The translations under genes and the position numbers were made by a program. Below are positions 38,044 through 48,999 of a stretch of 64,000 bases of DNA, one piece after another. The notes under the pieces are model-generated. The model searched no databases and was not told the origin of the DNA. It was given only the letters and a program-made list of their open reading frames with translations. Position 1 is the stretch's first letter, and each line of letters starts with the position of its first letter. This DNA comes from Castanea sativa (lineage: Eukaryota > Streptophyta > Magnoliopsida > Fagales > Fagaceae), in contig NC_134023.1 of the NCBI RefSeq assembly GCF_040712315.1, positions 64,495,257-64,559,256 on the forward strand, written 5' to 3'.

Positions 38044-38720
38044 TTAATACGAATATATTGTTTATATTGTCAATAAATTACAAATAATAATTTGATATCA
38101 TGGTTAGTGGCATTGCTATTATTTGACTTATCAAGGCAACTATTTTTCCTTTCTTTCATTCTCTCAAACAATAATTCCAAGACCAGCCTCAGTTCCACGT
38201 AAGAGGAACCATTAATTTGGAGCATTTTAAAAAAAAAAAAATTACAATATACTACTAATTTTACAATTTAAATCTTCCCTCCGATCTAAATATTTTATAC
38301 AACGAGAGGTACCAGTCCAACTTCAAACCCTTTCTCACTAGATTGGAGCTTGCTACCATCTTTGTTTTAGATGCCACTTTACACGAAAGTATATTGTAAT
38401 CATTTAAAAATTCCTACCGACATTAAATTTGAGTTGCTTTGGCTGGATTTCAAAAGTCATGAGCAGAGCGTTGGTTTCCATATGAAATGGAAGCAAAAGT
38501 CATGAGCAGAGCCCCACCCAGTGAATAAAGCAAAACTAATTATGCAGTCAATCTTGGCGTGTTTCGTTTTGTATCTTTTCTCACTTTGTATCATTTCTTT
38601 TCTTCCTACTATTTGTGAGCTTTAATAAAGCAGTCAGCTTTATGTCATTTCTGTTAACTTTTTGAACCTGACTTTTGAAACCACGTGAAGTGAAAATTGA
38701 TTTAGATCGTGCAAATCGTA

Positions 38721-39086
38721 GGGGTTGTTTGGTTTAAATTTAAAAAAAATGGTACACATTGTTTTCATTTTTAATGTTTAGCGAGATTCAGCACTAAAAA
38801 AAACTAGTTCATTTGGTAGCATTATTAGTTTTTTTTTTTTTTTTTTTAATATTGCTATTACGCGTCTAAGTTATTATTTGATGCTACTGGATATTATCAA
38901 TTGTGTGTCCCAATCAAGTAAAAGCATATGGCGGTTTAGGAATATTTAGTAGAATAGTTTGAGATAAAATTTTTGTAATTTTAAAATTTTTTTCAAATAC
39001 GCGTGGGTAAAAAAATGTGTAAAAATATGTGTAATGTTGTTTAAAATGTGAAAATATAAGTTTAAGTTAGCCTACCAAACAAGCCC
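38721..39086. mobile_element. Tourist-like MITE, about 366 bp
   Basis: Ends GGGGTTGTTTGGT and (minus strand) GGGCTTGTTTGGT, flanked by GTA/TTA. It sits about 20 bases after the end of the geneless duplication copy. It is non-coding. Confidence 0.68.
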
Positions 39087-39375
39087 TTAGTTTTCTTGTT
39101 ACTAATGGACTTACCAACATTGTGCTAATGTTTACTTAATTTTCATATTGGGGTGTATTTAGTTCTTGTTTAGTCTCTAAGAAATTCAATAAGACAAAGT
39201 AAAATCTTATCATTTCAATCTGTATTTTCTTGACAACCAAACATGACCTGAATTTGGCCGGGCTTTTGCATTTTTGGTATAAGGATTTGGTACTGTCCCT
39301 CATATTTTGTCTTTTACTCAAATATCCCTATCCACCATACAATTCATTAACGCTAAGTGCTAACACTTTTGACCA

Positions 39376-40065
39376 TGGTTTTGAAATTCGGACCGTTTAT
39401 TGAACCGTAAAAGGGAGAGGTTTAAAGTTTTTAAGGTTGAACCGAAGTTAAATCGTGATGACGTCATAATTAATTTAATAATTATTTAAATATAAATAAA
39501 TATATTAAATTTGTAAATATTACCAAAATTTACTAAAAATATCTTAAAAATTAAAACAAAATACATAAAATAGTATATTATAAGGTTAATAAAAAATAGT
39601 ACAACATAAATAAGCATAAAAAGAAATTTTTATAATAATCCTTTAAAGATAAATCATTTCAATTAACTAAAAACGACTTTTAAAATAAATTCATAAATTG
39701 CATAGGTATTATTCTTAAATAAAAAGTTAATTTATTAATATTTAATATGTTGATAAAGATTAAATAGAAGTTTAAAAACTATTAATCATGTAAATTTAAT
39801 ATAAATTTAATAATATTGCATATTAGTTCTCAAGAAAAGCACTTAGTCTGTTGGTCATGGTTTCAGTCTTGCTTACAAGGTGTCAGCGCTCAAGTTCAAA
39901 TCCAGCTAGCCGCATTTTTCTTTATTTTCCCGATTGAACCGCGGTTCGTCTGGTTCTCTCAGATTTCAGCATACCTGATTTTTCAAACTTAAAAAATCGG
40001 ATTTCAGACCGATTCTTGATTTTTTAGGTCAGATCTCCCGATCCGGTCCGAGTTTCAAAACAATG
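39376..40065. mobile_element. Non-autonomous Mutator-like element, about 690 bp
   Basis: Ends 'tggttttgaaattcggacc' and (minus strand) 'cattgttttgaaactcggacc' are inverted repeats. Flanks CTTTTGACCA (39366-39375) and CTTTTAGCCA (40066-40075) match in 8 of 10 bases, close to the 9-bp target duplication of Mutator-like elements. The inner right part repeats 'gattgaaccgcggttcgtc' and 'ctcccgatccggtccgag'. It is non-coding. Confidence 0.68.
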
Positions 40066-40075
40066 CTTTTAGCCA

Positions 40076-41156
40076 TACCTCACGAAACTCACCATCAAAA
40101 AACTCACATTCCAATAACCATCCTCCAATATGAAGAGAAGACCCACCTGGTGGACCAGCTAGGCTAGAGGGAGTTGGGTCCAAATGATATTCAAAATAAT
40201 CTACCACCATGTTAAGGTGATTCCATAACGATGGAATTATTCATGGTTGCTTTCCAAAAGTGTTGAGCACTAATAAAGCTACCAATAATAATAAAGCAAT
40301 CATTCTGATTTTTTTTTTTTTTTATAGAAATAATTACAACATACTACTAATTTCACATTTTAAACCATTTTTTCTCTAGATTTTCAAGCACTTTGTGCAT
40401 GAAGAGGTACCAATTCAGTTATAAGGCTTTTGACAATCATTCTGATTTTTAAAGTGAGCTCTTTTTTGCATTTTTGTTATCTTTGTATTCACAGTCTCAT
40501 CAATTTAATATTTCAACAAAATTTTTTATCTAAACTCAATTAAAACAAGCTTGCATTAGTTTCACTAAATTAATTAAAGTTTTTAATGAGAATAGATTCA
40601 TCTCTACATGTAGTGAGCCTCTATCCTTATTACATTAAATTTCAATGTTGATAAAGTATTGAGCCTGATATATGTATATGAAAATAATAGATAGCTAAAC
40701 TAGCAAAAATATAATTTTTTTTGAATTAGTTTAACTAAATATTTGAGGATACTATAATGTAAATGCTCTTATTTATATGATTTCTTTCTATCAATAAAGC
40801 CGTGGAGCTTGGCACCCTTCATTCTTTGTGTAACTTTATTCTTAATATCATCTTTGCAACCGCGAAGAATACACAGCGAGGACCACCATTTGAGAAAGCA
40901 AAAGAAGAAATCAAAGCAATAAGAAACACTTGACTAGAGTTCTTGAACTTTCACAGAACAACTATAGCTTTTAACTAATTGCATACTTGTTTGCTTCACT
41001 ATCTAGCTAGTGGCAATTGAGGTGTGGAACTTGATATTTCTAGCTTTTGAAATTAACTGGAGCAAGCTTATGACAATGAAAGGTATATGATGCAAGGATG
41101 CTTGAATATTTTAGAAATATTTTGCAAAAAAAAGTATATGTTAGAAATAGAGTATA

Positions 41157-41193
<37 letters not shown>

Positions 41194-41689
41194 ATATGGC
41201 TGCATTTTTCTTTTCTCTTCAACTTCGGAAAAACCTTACAATTAAGTTATTACAAGCATAAAATTTGGTAGAATATGACTCTTGATTACTTCTTAATTTT
41301 TTTTATCAATAATTTGACAGTTATATTAGAGAGCTGAAATTTGAACCTTGCATCTGTTAGAATGAGCAAGCGCCAATCAATTGAGTTATAAGTTTTTTGG
41401 TTTACATTTTAGTTTTGAAAAATAAGAAGGTAAATAATTAGCCTATTTTTATATTCTTAGTTTTATACTTTACAACATGACTTCTTTTTATTGTGATACA
41501 ATTAATTTACTTTTTATTTTTTATGAAATACAATGAATTTTTATTTAATTTTTGTAAATTTTAAACATATTATCAAAATATATATTGAAAACTGTTGAAT
41601 TTTTAGCATATAGTAAAAGAAATTTTATTGAAGGTTATACTTGAGTTAATAATAATTTTTTAAAATTATTAAAAAAAATGACATAAAAT
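40076..41689. other. Gene-free stretch with small dispersed repeat
   Basis: AT-rich. The part at 40318-40440 resembles 38230-38340 (shared 'acatactactaattt' and 'gaggtaccaattca' type sequence), so both are copies of a small unnamed repeat. A sequence near 41320-41400 faintly resembles the minus strand of the SINE. Confidence 0.5.
41159..41191. repeat. (AT)n microsatellite
   Basis: About 16 AT dinucleotide units. Confidence 0.95.
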
Positions 41690-42715
41690 TGATTACTTTT
41701 TGTTATTATAAAAGAATCAATGAAGATATTTTATTACTCAAACCATGGCTAAATCAGAAGCCATAATACACTCTACTAGAGCAGGTCATGAAGCATTCCA
41801 TGTTTCCATCCCCTCTATAAAAAGCTTTAGCTAATCTTACTAGTACATTTGTACATATGCCGTGCTATTTTCTCTTCTTCTAACGTATACCAAGTTGTAT
41901 ATATATAGCCTTAACATCAACTTGTGCAACTTCTATTATGAACGAGAGCAGAGCTAAACCGAATATTTGAGTTCAAATTTGTTCATTATTTAATTTTATT
42001 TTGAACATGAGCCAAACCAGAACTCTATCACCAAACAAGATTATATATTTAAGTTTAGTTTACTTGCTTATTAAACAAGCTCGAGTTTGTTCACGATTTG
42101 TTTAGTTAACTTATTGTTTTTCAATATATAGTAAAACCATGACTAAAAATTGTTTAATCATTCAAAAATTTATAAACTTTTACTATGAATGGAGATTGTT
42201 TATATTGTCCATAAATTACAAATAATAATTTGATATTATTGTCATGGCAGGCTTGTCAAGACAACCATTTTTCCTTTCTTTTATTATCTCGGATAATTAT
42301 TTCAAGAACAGCCTTGCCCTATTAAATTTGAGCATTTGAATCTTTATTTTAGATGCCACTTTACACGAAAGTATGTTGTAATTAGAATCCAATTGAAACT
42401 TCCTAATGTCCATTGATGTAAATTATGTTCGAAAGTTCCTACCGACATTAATCATATGAGTTCCTTTGGCTGGATTCCAAAAGTCCTAAGCAGAGCGTTG
42501 GATTCCATATGAAATGGAAGCAATAGTCTTGAGCTAGCAGAGCCCCACCGGCCCACCCAATGAATAAAGCAGTCATTCTTGGCGTGTTTCGTTTTGTATC
42601 TTTCTCACCTTGTATCATTTCTTTCTACTATTTGTGAGCTTTACTAAAGCAATCAAGCTTTATGTCATTTCTGTTTACTTTTTGAACCTGACTTTTGAAA
42701 CCACGCGAAGTAAAA
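41690..42715 (+). promoter_or_regulatory. NLR upstream region (duplication copy 2)
   Basis: This kilobase lies directly upstream of the NLR start and has a geneless duplicate at 36838-38698. It should include the promoter and part of the 5' leader of the NLR, because only about 150 bases separate its end from the ATG at 42867. I cannot point to a certain TATA box or transcription start. The most conserved stretch between copies is the last 350 bases (42350-42715), which may reflect regulatory use or simply a young duplication. Confidence 0.6.
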
Positions 42716-42866
42716 TCATACAGCCAGAGCAAGAACTGTGCCCCCCGAAACAGTTCATTGTTTTTTTTTGAACTTTTCACAGAACAGAGTAACTCTCTTC
42801 ACTCCCAAAGTCCCATCTCAACTTTCTGTGGTGTCTTTCTGGTTACTTCATTTCCACAAGCGAACC

Positions 42867-45800
42867 ATGTCGATTGTCGCGGAAGCTGCTTTATCCGCTT
42901 TCTTTGATGTGCTGTTTAACAAGTTAAGCTCCTCTGATTTTTTGAAGATCTTTCGGCAAGAGAACGTTAATGCTGACCTCAAGAAGTGGGCAATGAAGTT
43001 GCGGAAAATCCGTGCAGTTCTGGCTGATGCCGAAGAGAAGCAGATGACAGACGAGTTTGTGAAGAGCTGGCTGGCTGAGCTGCAAGACTTGGCTTATGAT
43101 GCGGATGACATCTTGGACGAGTTTGCTACTGAAGCTTTGCGACGTGAGCTGAATGCAGAAGAACCCAGCACAAATACGGTAATAAAGTTCATCAATGATT
43201 GTGTTGGTTCGGATCGAGATTTTGTTACGTTGATGCGGTCCAAGATTGAAGATATTGATACACGACTGCAAAAAATAGTGGAAGATAAGCAAGATCTAGA
43301 GTTAATGGAAAATAGTGGGGGAAGGACTAAAACAACAATATCAAGGCCGCCCACGACTTCTCTGGCTGAAAGTCATACTCATGGAAGAGACAAAGATAAA
43401 AAGGAGTTTGTCAAGTTGTTGCTCGAATCAAGTGATGCTCAACTCTCTGTGATTCCCATAGTTGGTATGGGTGGACTGGGGAAGACGACTCTTGCCCAAC
43501 TAGTCTACAAAGACAATGAAGTGAAGGGTTATTTTGATTTGCAAGCATGGGTTTGCGTGTCTGAAGATTTTGACATTCTAAGGTTGACAAAAGAAATTCT
43601 ATACTCCTTCCCTCCCGAATCTTGTGGTGATAATTATACTTTAAATTCACTACAAGAAAAACTGCAGGAAAAATTATCTGGGAAGAAGTTCTTGCTCATC
43701 TTGGACGATGTTTGGTGTGAAAAGTACGATTGCTGGACTGACCTACGCAAGCCTTTAGAATCTGGGGCTCTAGGAAGTAAAATAGTTGTCACAACTCGGA
43801 ACTTTGGTGTTGCATCAACGATGGGCACTACTCCACCGTACAAGTTGGAAGAGTTGTCATGTGATGCTTGTTTACGTGTATTTACCCACCACGCATTAGA
43901 TGCAACAGATTTTAGTAAGTATCCAGAATTTGAAGAATTTCGTCAAAAAATTGTGAATAGGTGCAAGGGAGTACCTTTGGCAGCAAAAGTACTTGGCGGC
44001 CTTTTACGCACTACACGCAATCGCTATGAGTGGGAACATGTGTTAAATAGCAAGATCTTGGATATTCCTGAAGAAAAAAGTAGTATTTTTTCTGTTCTTA
44101 AATTGAGCTATAACTACCTCCCTTCTTGTTTAAAGAGGTGTTTCGCCTATTGTTCACTATTTCCAAAAGATAATGAATTTGATGAGAAAGATATAGTCTT
44201 GTTATGGATGGCAGAAGGTTTGGTTCAAGAAACAAAAGGAAAGAAGCCGATGGAAGATTTTGGTGGTGATTATTTTCGTGATCTACTCAATAGATCATTT
44301 TTTCAACAATCAAGCGATGATGAATCACTCTTTGCCATGCATGACCTCATGCATGATTTAGCTCAGTGGGCAGCAGGGAACTTGTACTATAGGTTGGAGG
44401 TTCAAATGGGCGGTAGTAAGCAATCTGAGATTTCTACGAAGGTACGACATTTTTCTTATATTAAACATTCAAATGATTGCATTCAAAAGTTTGATGAAGA
44501 TGTGCATTTAAGGACCTTCCTGTCGCTACCATTATATAAAAAGTATGGCTTAACAAATTTTGATGTTAAATATTGTTTGTTTCCACAATTAAGATGCTTA
44601 AGGGTATTATCTTTAAGTGGAAATGATATCTTTGAGCTACCAAGTTCAATTGGTGATTTGAAACATTTAAGATACCTCAACCTTTCTTATACTAAGATTA
44701 AAAGTCTACCAGAATCAACAAGTTCTTTGTACAATCTACAAACATTGATATTGAAAGGTTGTTCCTATCTCACAAAATTACCAGAAAAAATTGAAAATTT
44801 GGTCAATCTTCGACATCTCAATATTTCATATGCACATTCAATTAGAGAGATGCCAGCGGGAATAGCAAAATTAAAGAGCTTACGAACACTTTGCTTTGAG
44901 CATATGGATGAATGGCAAGATTGGATTCCTTGCAGAGTTGAGTGCGAAGAATTCCCTTATTTGCGTGAGCTTTCTATCTCAAATTGCCCCAAATTAGAAG
45001 GAAAATTCCCCCATCATCTTCCGTCATTGGAAAAACTTTCCATTGATGCATGCAAGCAATTGGTTGTTTCAATTCCAAGCCATTCAGTACTTCAAGTATT
45101 AAAAATTGTGGGATGTAAAGAGGTTGTGCATGAGTCTCTGAAGGTAGAAAAACTGATAATAGAAAATTGTAAGGAGATGACATCTTTATGTGAAGATGGG
45201 CTTATGTCCTTTGTAACACTAGAAATTGAAATCAAATCGTGCCAAAGTCTTGTAAACATCAAGTTGAAGTCTACATTAAGGACGCTAACAATCAGAGGCT
45301 GTAATGCTTTGGAATCCTTGCAATTTGTGATGGATGAGGGAGGGGCTTCTTCAACTTCTTCTTTATTGATGAATGAGGAGAATCTTAGCTGCATTGGTAA
45401 CAACAATGTATCTCTTCTTGAGCACTTGGAAATTTATTATTGTCCATCCCTAAAATGCGTATCAACAATAGTCGACCTATCTGCCATGCTTAAACACCTT
45501 GAGATTGGTGGATGCCCAAATCTAACATCTTTATCATCAAAAGACATCTTACCTACCACCCTTAAAGTCCTTCACGTATGGCGTTGTCCAGAGCTGGAGT
45601 TAATAGTAGACGAGTTACACAAGGACACGTTACTTGAAGATCTTCTAATTAGTAATTGTGAAAAGCTTAGGCGCTTACCGAGAGGCCTACACGAACTCTG
45701 TCACCTCAAAAAGATCTATTTGGGAGAGCGTGATAGTCTTATTTCTAATTGTCCATCCCTAAAACGCATATCCTTTCCGGAAGAGGGTTTCCACACCAAC

Positions 45801-46235
45801 CTTAGAGAGCTTGAGGTGGCAGGGGCGAATCTCTGTAAGCAAATATTTGAGTTGGGACTGCACAGACTCACGTCGCTTACATCTCTCGTTATTTGTGATG
45901 GAATTATGGATTCGTTTCCAGAAGAGGAAGATGGGAAGACGATGTTGATGTTGCCTACATCTCTCACTTCCCTGACGTTTTATGATTTTCCAAATTTGTT
46001 ATTCCTCTCCTGGAAGTTCTTTCAAAACCTCTCTGCACTTGAACAAATTTACATCAGTGAGTGCCCTAAACTCGCGTCTCTCTCAGAGAAGTGTTTTCCG
46101 CCCTCGCTTCAGCGACTTGATATTTCTGATTGTCCTGTGCTGAAACAAAACTGCGAGAAAGACAAAGGGATAATGTGGTCAAAGATTGCCAACATCCCTT
46201 CGGTTAAAATTGATGGCAGGGAGCAGCAGAAATAA
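42867..46235 (+). CDS. CC-NBS-LRR disease resistance protein (RPP13-like 1 type)
   Basis: This is a single-exon gene for 1122 residues. The ATG at 42867 is chosen because the typical N-terminus 'MSIVAEAALSAFFDVLFNKL' starts there; the frame is open 43 codons further up, but that part is unlike the family. Domains: a coiled-coil (Rx-type) region with 'YDADDILDEF' at 77-86; an NB-ARC domain with P-loop GMGGLGKTT 200-208, kinase-2 LLILDDVW 276-283, RNBS-B GSKIVVTTR 303-311, a GVPL form of GLPL at 368-371 and MHD at 491-493; then leucine-rich repeats from about 570 ('LRVLSLSG' near 578) to the end. Such proteins sit in the cytosol, sense pathogen effectors and trigger defence by nucleotide exchange in NB-ARC. 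All key NB-ARC motifs are present, so it may be functional. At residue 675, 'KLKSLRTL' is followed directly by 'CFEHMDEWQDW'; relatives usually have well over 100 residues between these, so part of the LRR seems deleted in frame. The gene is the only intact member of an apparent local cluster. Confidence 0.95.
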   Translation: MSIVAEAALSAFFDVLFNKLSSSDFLKIFRQENVNADLKKWAMKLRKIRAVLADAEEKQMTDEFVKSWLAELQDLAYDADDILDEFATEALRRELNAEEPSTNTVIKFINDCVGSDRDFVTLMRSKIEDIDTRLQKIVEDKQDLELMENSGGRTKTTISRPPTTSLAESHTHGRDKDKKEFVKLLLESSDAQLSVIPIVGMGGLGKTTLAQLVYKDNEVKGYFDLQAWVCVSEDFDILRLTKEILYSFPPESCGDNYTLNSLQEKLQEKLSGKKFLLILDDVWCEKYDCWTDLRKPLESGALGSKIVVTTRNFGVASTMGTTPPYKLEELSCDACLRVFTHHALDATDFSKYPEFEEFRQKIVNRCKGVPLAAKVLGGLLRTTRNRYEWEHVLNSKILDIPEEKSSIFSVLKLSYNYLPSCLKRCFAYCSLFPKDNEFDEKDIVLLWMAEGLVQETKGKKPMEDFGGDYFRDLLNRSFFQQSSDDESLFAMHDLMHDLAQWAAGNLYYRLEVQMGGSKQSEISTKVRHFSYIKHSNDCIQKFDEDVHLRTFLSLPLYKKYGLTNFDVKYCLFPQLRCLRVLSLSGNDIFELPSSIGDLKHLRYLNLSYTKIKSLPESTSSLYNLQTLILKGCSYLTKLPEKIENLVNLRHLNISYAHSIREMPAGIAKLKSLRTLCFEHMDEWQDWIPCRVECEEFPYLRELSISNCPKLEGKFPHHLPSLEKLSIDACKQLVVSIPSHSVLQVLKIVGCKEVVHESLKVEKLIIENCKEMTSLCEDGLMSFVTLEIEIKSCQSLVNIKLKSTLRTLTIRGCNALESLQFVMDEGGASSTSSLLMNEENLSCIGNNNVSLLEHLEIYYCPSLKCVSTIVDLSAMLKHLEIGGCPNLTSLSSKDILPTTLKVLHVWRCPELELIVDELHKDTLLEDLLISNCEKLRRLPRGLHELCHLKKIYLGERDSLISNCPSLKRISFPEEGFHTNLRELEVAGANLCKQIFELGLHRLTSLTSLVICDGIMDSFPEEEDGKTMLMLPTSLTSLTFYDFPNLLFLSWKFFQNLSALEQIYISECPKLASLSEKCFPPSLQRLDISDCPVLKQNCEKDKGIMWSKIANIPSVKIDGREQQK

Positions 46236-46389
46236 TTTTGCAAAACAGAGAGCTCTTCCTTCCAGGTACAACGTTATTGCATTTCATAATATTTCAGTTC
46301 AAGAACTTTACGATTATACAATAAAATCCTCTCTGTTTGTGTATTTAAACAATATAATTTTAAAAATTCAAACCCTAACCCAAGCTAAT

Positions 46390-46860
46390 TCTCGCAGTGT
46401 TGCAGTAGAGGCTAGCTTCAAAACTTGGAGGAGGTATATTAAAATTTGACTCGTGTATGTTCAATCTTTTTTCTTCTTTTAACAATTGAGCTTCTGACAC
46501 CTTGAATTTTTCGCACATCTCTTATACTTGTATGTTATTTCAATTATATGAACCCTTTATTCCTAGAGGCATATAGCTGTTTGATGAAATGCCTGAAATA
46601 GATATTGTATTGTGGAGTTTGAGAACCTTTAAAAACAGTACTAATAATACTAAGGACCCCATTTGCACATAATGTGATGATTGCAGGTTACATATCATGT
46701 TGAGGAAAAATGATCAGTGGATATGCACAGTGGCAGGATGGCTTTTTAATATGATGCCTGAGCAGCATGTCATTTTAACCAAAGATCATGCCTTGCACAG
46801 ATGATCAAAGCAATTTTACCTGTGCTGCAGATGGCAGGTATTTCACAATAAAAGGTCTGA
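46390..46860 (+). pseudogene. PPR gene relic, copy 1
   Basis: Short pieces of pentatricopeptide-repeat coding sequence survive in changing frames: 'LFDEMPEIDIVLW' (about 46579-46617) and 'MMPEQHVILT' (about 46754-46783), with 'ISGYAQ' between them (about 46708). Plant PPR proteins of the PLS class carry LFDEMPERDVVSWN-like motifs and act in organelle RNA editing. Stops and shifts make this a dead fragment. A second copy lies at 50560-51030, so the relic was duplicated with the NLR flank. Confidence 0.6.
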
Positions 46861-47439
46861 TCAAGTACTCATTCTACATTAACCAAAACTATTCCAGGTC
46901 ATTTGTAAAATAATTTTTTGGGTAGTTTCCAGTATTAGAAACCAACCAATCAGGACAAAAGAGGAACAAACTAATTTTTAATCAGCAGTATTGTTAGTTC
47001 AAAGAGAAGCTCCATAAAAAAAAAATAGTAATTACATTTTCAAGGATAACTATTACTGTAACTTCTTTTGGCTTCCCCACACCAAACTCTTTGTTTATAG
47101 GTAAGATAAAGTTTCATTAGAAAAAAGACTACTACATGGAAAAAGAACATGAGGTAGCCGAGAAAGTAGGTATCATAACTGCCACATGGTGTCAAAGTTT
47201 TTCATTGGTTCCAAAGCACTTTTGGTGTGAAATAAGTTATCATAGGTTCATTATAATGAGAACTGATTAGAATGAAATAAACGAACTTGACTATTCCAAT
47301 AAGTTATGCTGATCTTTACCATTTCATTAGAAATGCCATAGCCTTTTAGTTTGGACCAGATCTCACTATCAGATTTGAATTTATTGAATCAAATTCCATT
47401 GATAATTGGGTCTCAGTTTGGATGGAGAGATCCTACACA

Positions 47440-47880
47440 GATGCTTGCTTTTTTTTCTTATGTTATTCTTGTTATTGCAGCCACTCTTTGTAAATTCAGG
47501 AATGTGACCATATGGTCATGATCTGTCAAGAAGAAAAGGCTGGGAATCATTCTCGAAGAAGCTGTAAACCTACTGTGTACAATTGGATACAATTTGATGA
47601 TTTTCAGGTGTGGCAAGTGTTGATCTTTGGTGGAGGTGGTGGGTTTGGAGCAGGTGAGGTGCAAGCTTTGTTAGAAAATTTGTGAAGCCTTATCCTATGT
47701 ACTTGTGAAAGCTGCGGCAGCTGCACTTGTACTTACGAGTATGTCTGGGGTTTACAGCAATTTTTGTGGATTGAAAACATGAAGCTGTGAGATATGTGCT
47801 GTTAACATATTGTTGTGCTGTGTTCCTAATCTTCTAAGCCCTGGTTTCATCAAGTTGTTGGCAAATTCCCACTAATGCTC
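47440..47880. repeat. Duplicated NLR-flank block B, copy 1
   Basis: It matches 52940-53430: shared 'ttcttgttattgcagccac', 'gtgcaattggatac', 'ccttatcctatgtactt' and 'cactaatgctcgt' type stretches in the same order. No protein is recognised. Confidence 0.7.
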
Positions 47881-48359
47881 GTCACCTAGAGGACCAGCAG
47901 CAATAATTGTATAAAACATATTTACACAAGTGGTACCACCCATGTGGGATGCATATTCAAGGTAGGTGGACATGAGAAATTAGGTATAGTTTTAAGAGGC
48001 AATGAAACCTTCAAGCATTTCTTTTCTGATTTTTGGTCAAAAGTTGTATATACTGAAAAGGAATTTTATTCATAGTTTTCATTGGGAGGACTATTTCAAA
48101 TATACCTTAGTGAGATAAATTATGGTCCTTTGTGTGTTTCACATCTGTGATGAACTGTAGCTATAAAGAGCCATATGAAGCCTTACTCTATGGGTAATTG
48201 GCTTGGGAGCAGAACTAGTTCATTTGCTAATGAAAATTACATAAAAAGGGAAAAAAAAAAATTAGAATTATCAATTCAACATAATAAATTACTCTTTTTC
48301 TGCTACAGGCTGTGGATGATTTAGGCTTTCAGAAACAAAGCTACCACCAAAGGCAGCGA

Positions 48360-48577
48360 GTGAGGTTAATGCTGTGACAATGCTTGATTATAGTAAGAAA
48401 ATGAAGCAGCTTTGTAGGGAGGCTTACTTGTTAAAGAAGGACCAAGTTATCAAGTTGAGGGGAGTGCTTTGGACATGGCATGTTGGAGGCAGACAAGGAT
48501 GGCAACTCCTGGTTATGCAGGATGTTACAAGAGATGAAGTGGGAAAGGTTCATGCTTGTTTCACAAGGACAAAATGA
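48360..48577 (+). other. Short unrecognised open frame
   Basis: An open frame (ATG at 48374, about 67 residues, Lys/Arg-rich, reading 'YSKKMKQLCREAYLLKKDQ') has more gene-like codon use than its surroundings and follows an acceptor-like 'tttctgctacag' near 48309. I recognise no family, and there is no partner copy in the second duplicated block. It is possibly a fragment of an unknown gene. Confidence 0.2.
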
Positions 48578-48999
48578 GTAATATTCTTACTGCTGGATGC
48601 GTTAGCTGGGAAAAAAATCCCAAATCCACTGCCTTCCTCCTCCTTTTGAGACAAGCTCTACGGCTATGAAACATATGAGAATTCTAAGTGTTTTTGTGCT
48701 CTCAACTGGCAAATAGCTTGAGAACCTTTTTGAAAACAGACAAATTCAGGGTAGGGTGAGTGCAGGTGATATTGGTGACCTTTAAAGTCTATTAACCAGT
48801 ATAAGAAGTGTTGGCTCTAATAGGATTGATCCCAGAATTCTTTGTCAAGTTAAGCACTATGCAAAGATGACATCAAACTACCATATGAATATCTTTTGGT
48901 CCTCTGTTGGTTGGTAAGGGCTCTATTTTGGTCCTGTCTATATTGAACCTTTGTTGTGTTTGTGTCCTGTCTCCTTTGTATCTAACTTATGTTTTGTTT

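Larger units (their letters stand above)
36838..38698. repeat. Duplicated NLR-upstream region, copy 1 (geneless)
   Basis: This region matches 41690-42715 block by block: 'ttttattactcagtccatgg' and 'aaatcagaagccataata' (about 36870-36915), 'caagattatatattcaagtt' (37169), 'aaaaccatgactaaaaattg' (37262), 'atgccactttacacgaaagt' (38372), 'cagagcgttggtttccatat' (38463), 'ttggcgtgtttcgttttgta' (38553) and 'gacttttgaaaccacg' (38669-38684). The match ends just before the place where copy 2 enters the NLR leader, so no NLR sequence follows. It is interrupted by a 730-bp hAT-like insertion and by extra sequence at about 38200-38340. Confidence 0.88.

Noticed and set aside
39842..39925. tRNA-like B-box sequence ('gttcaaatccagc')
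   Set aside because: It lies inside a Mutator-like non-autonomous element and does not fold as a tRNA.
43094..43354. Minus-strand frame across the NLR coiled-coil region as an antisense gene
   Set aside because: No splice sites or family match; antisense frames are common over long coding regions.
42924..46449. Several minus-strand and shifted frames over the NLR
   Set aside because: They are shadows of the NLR reading frame with no independent support.
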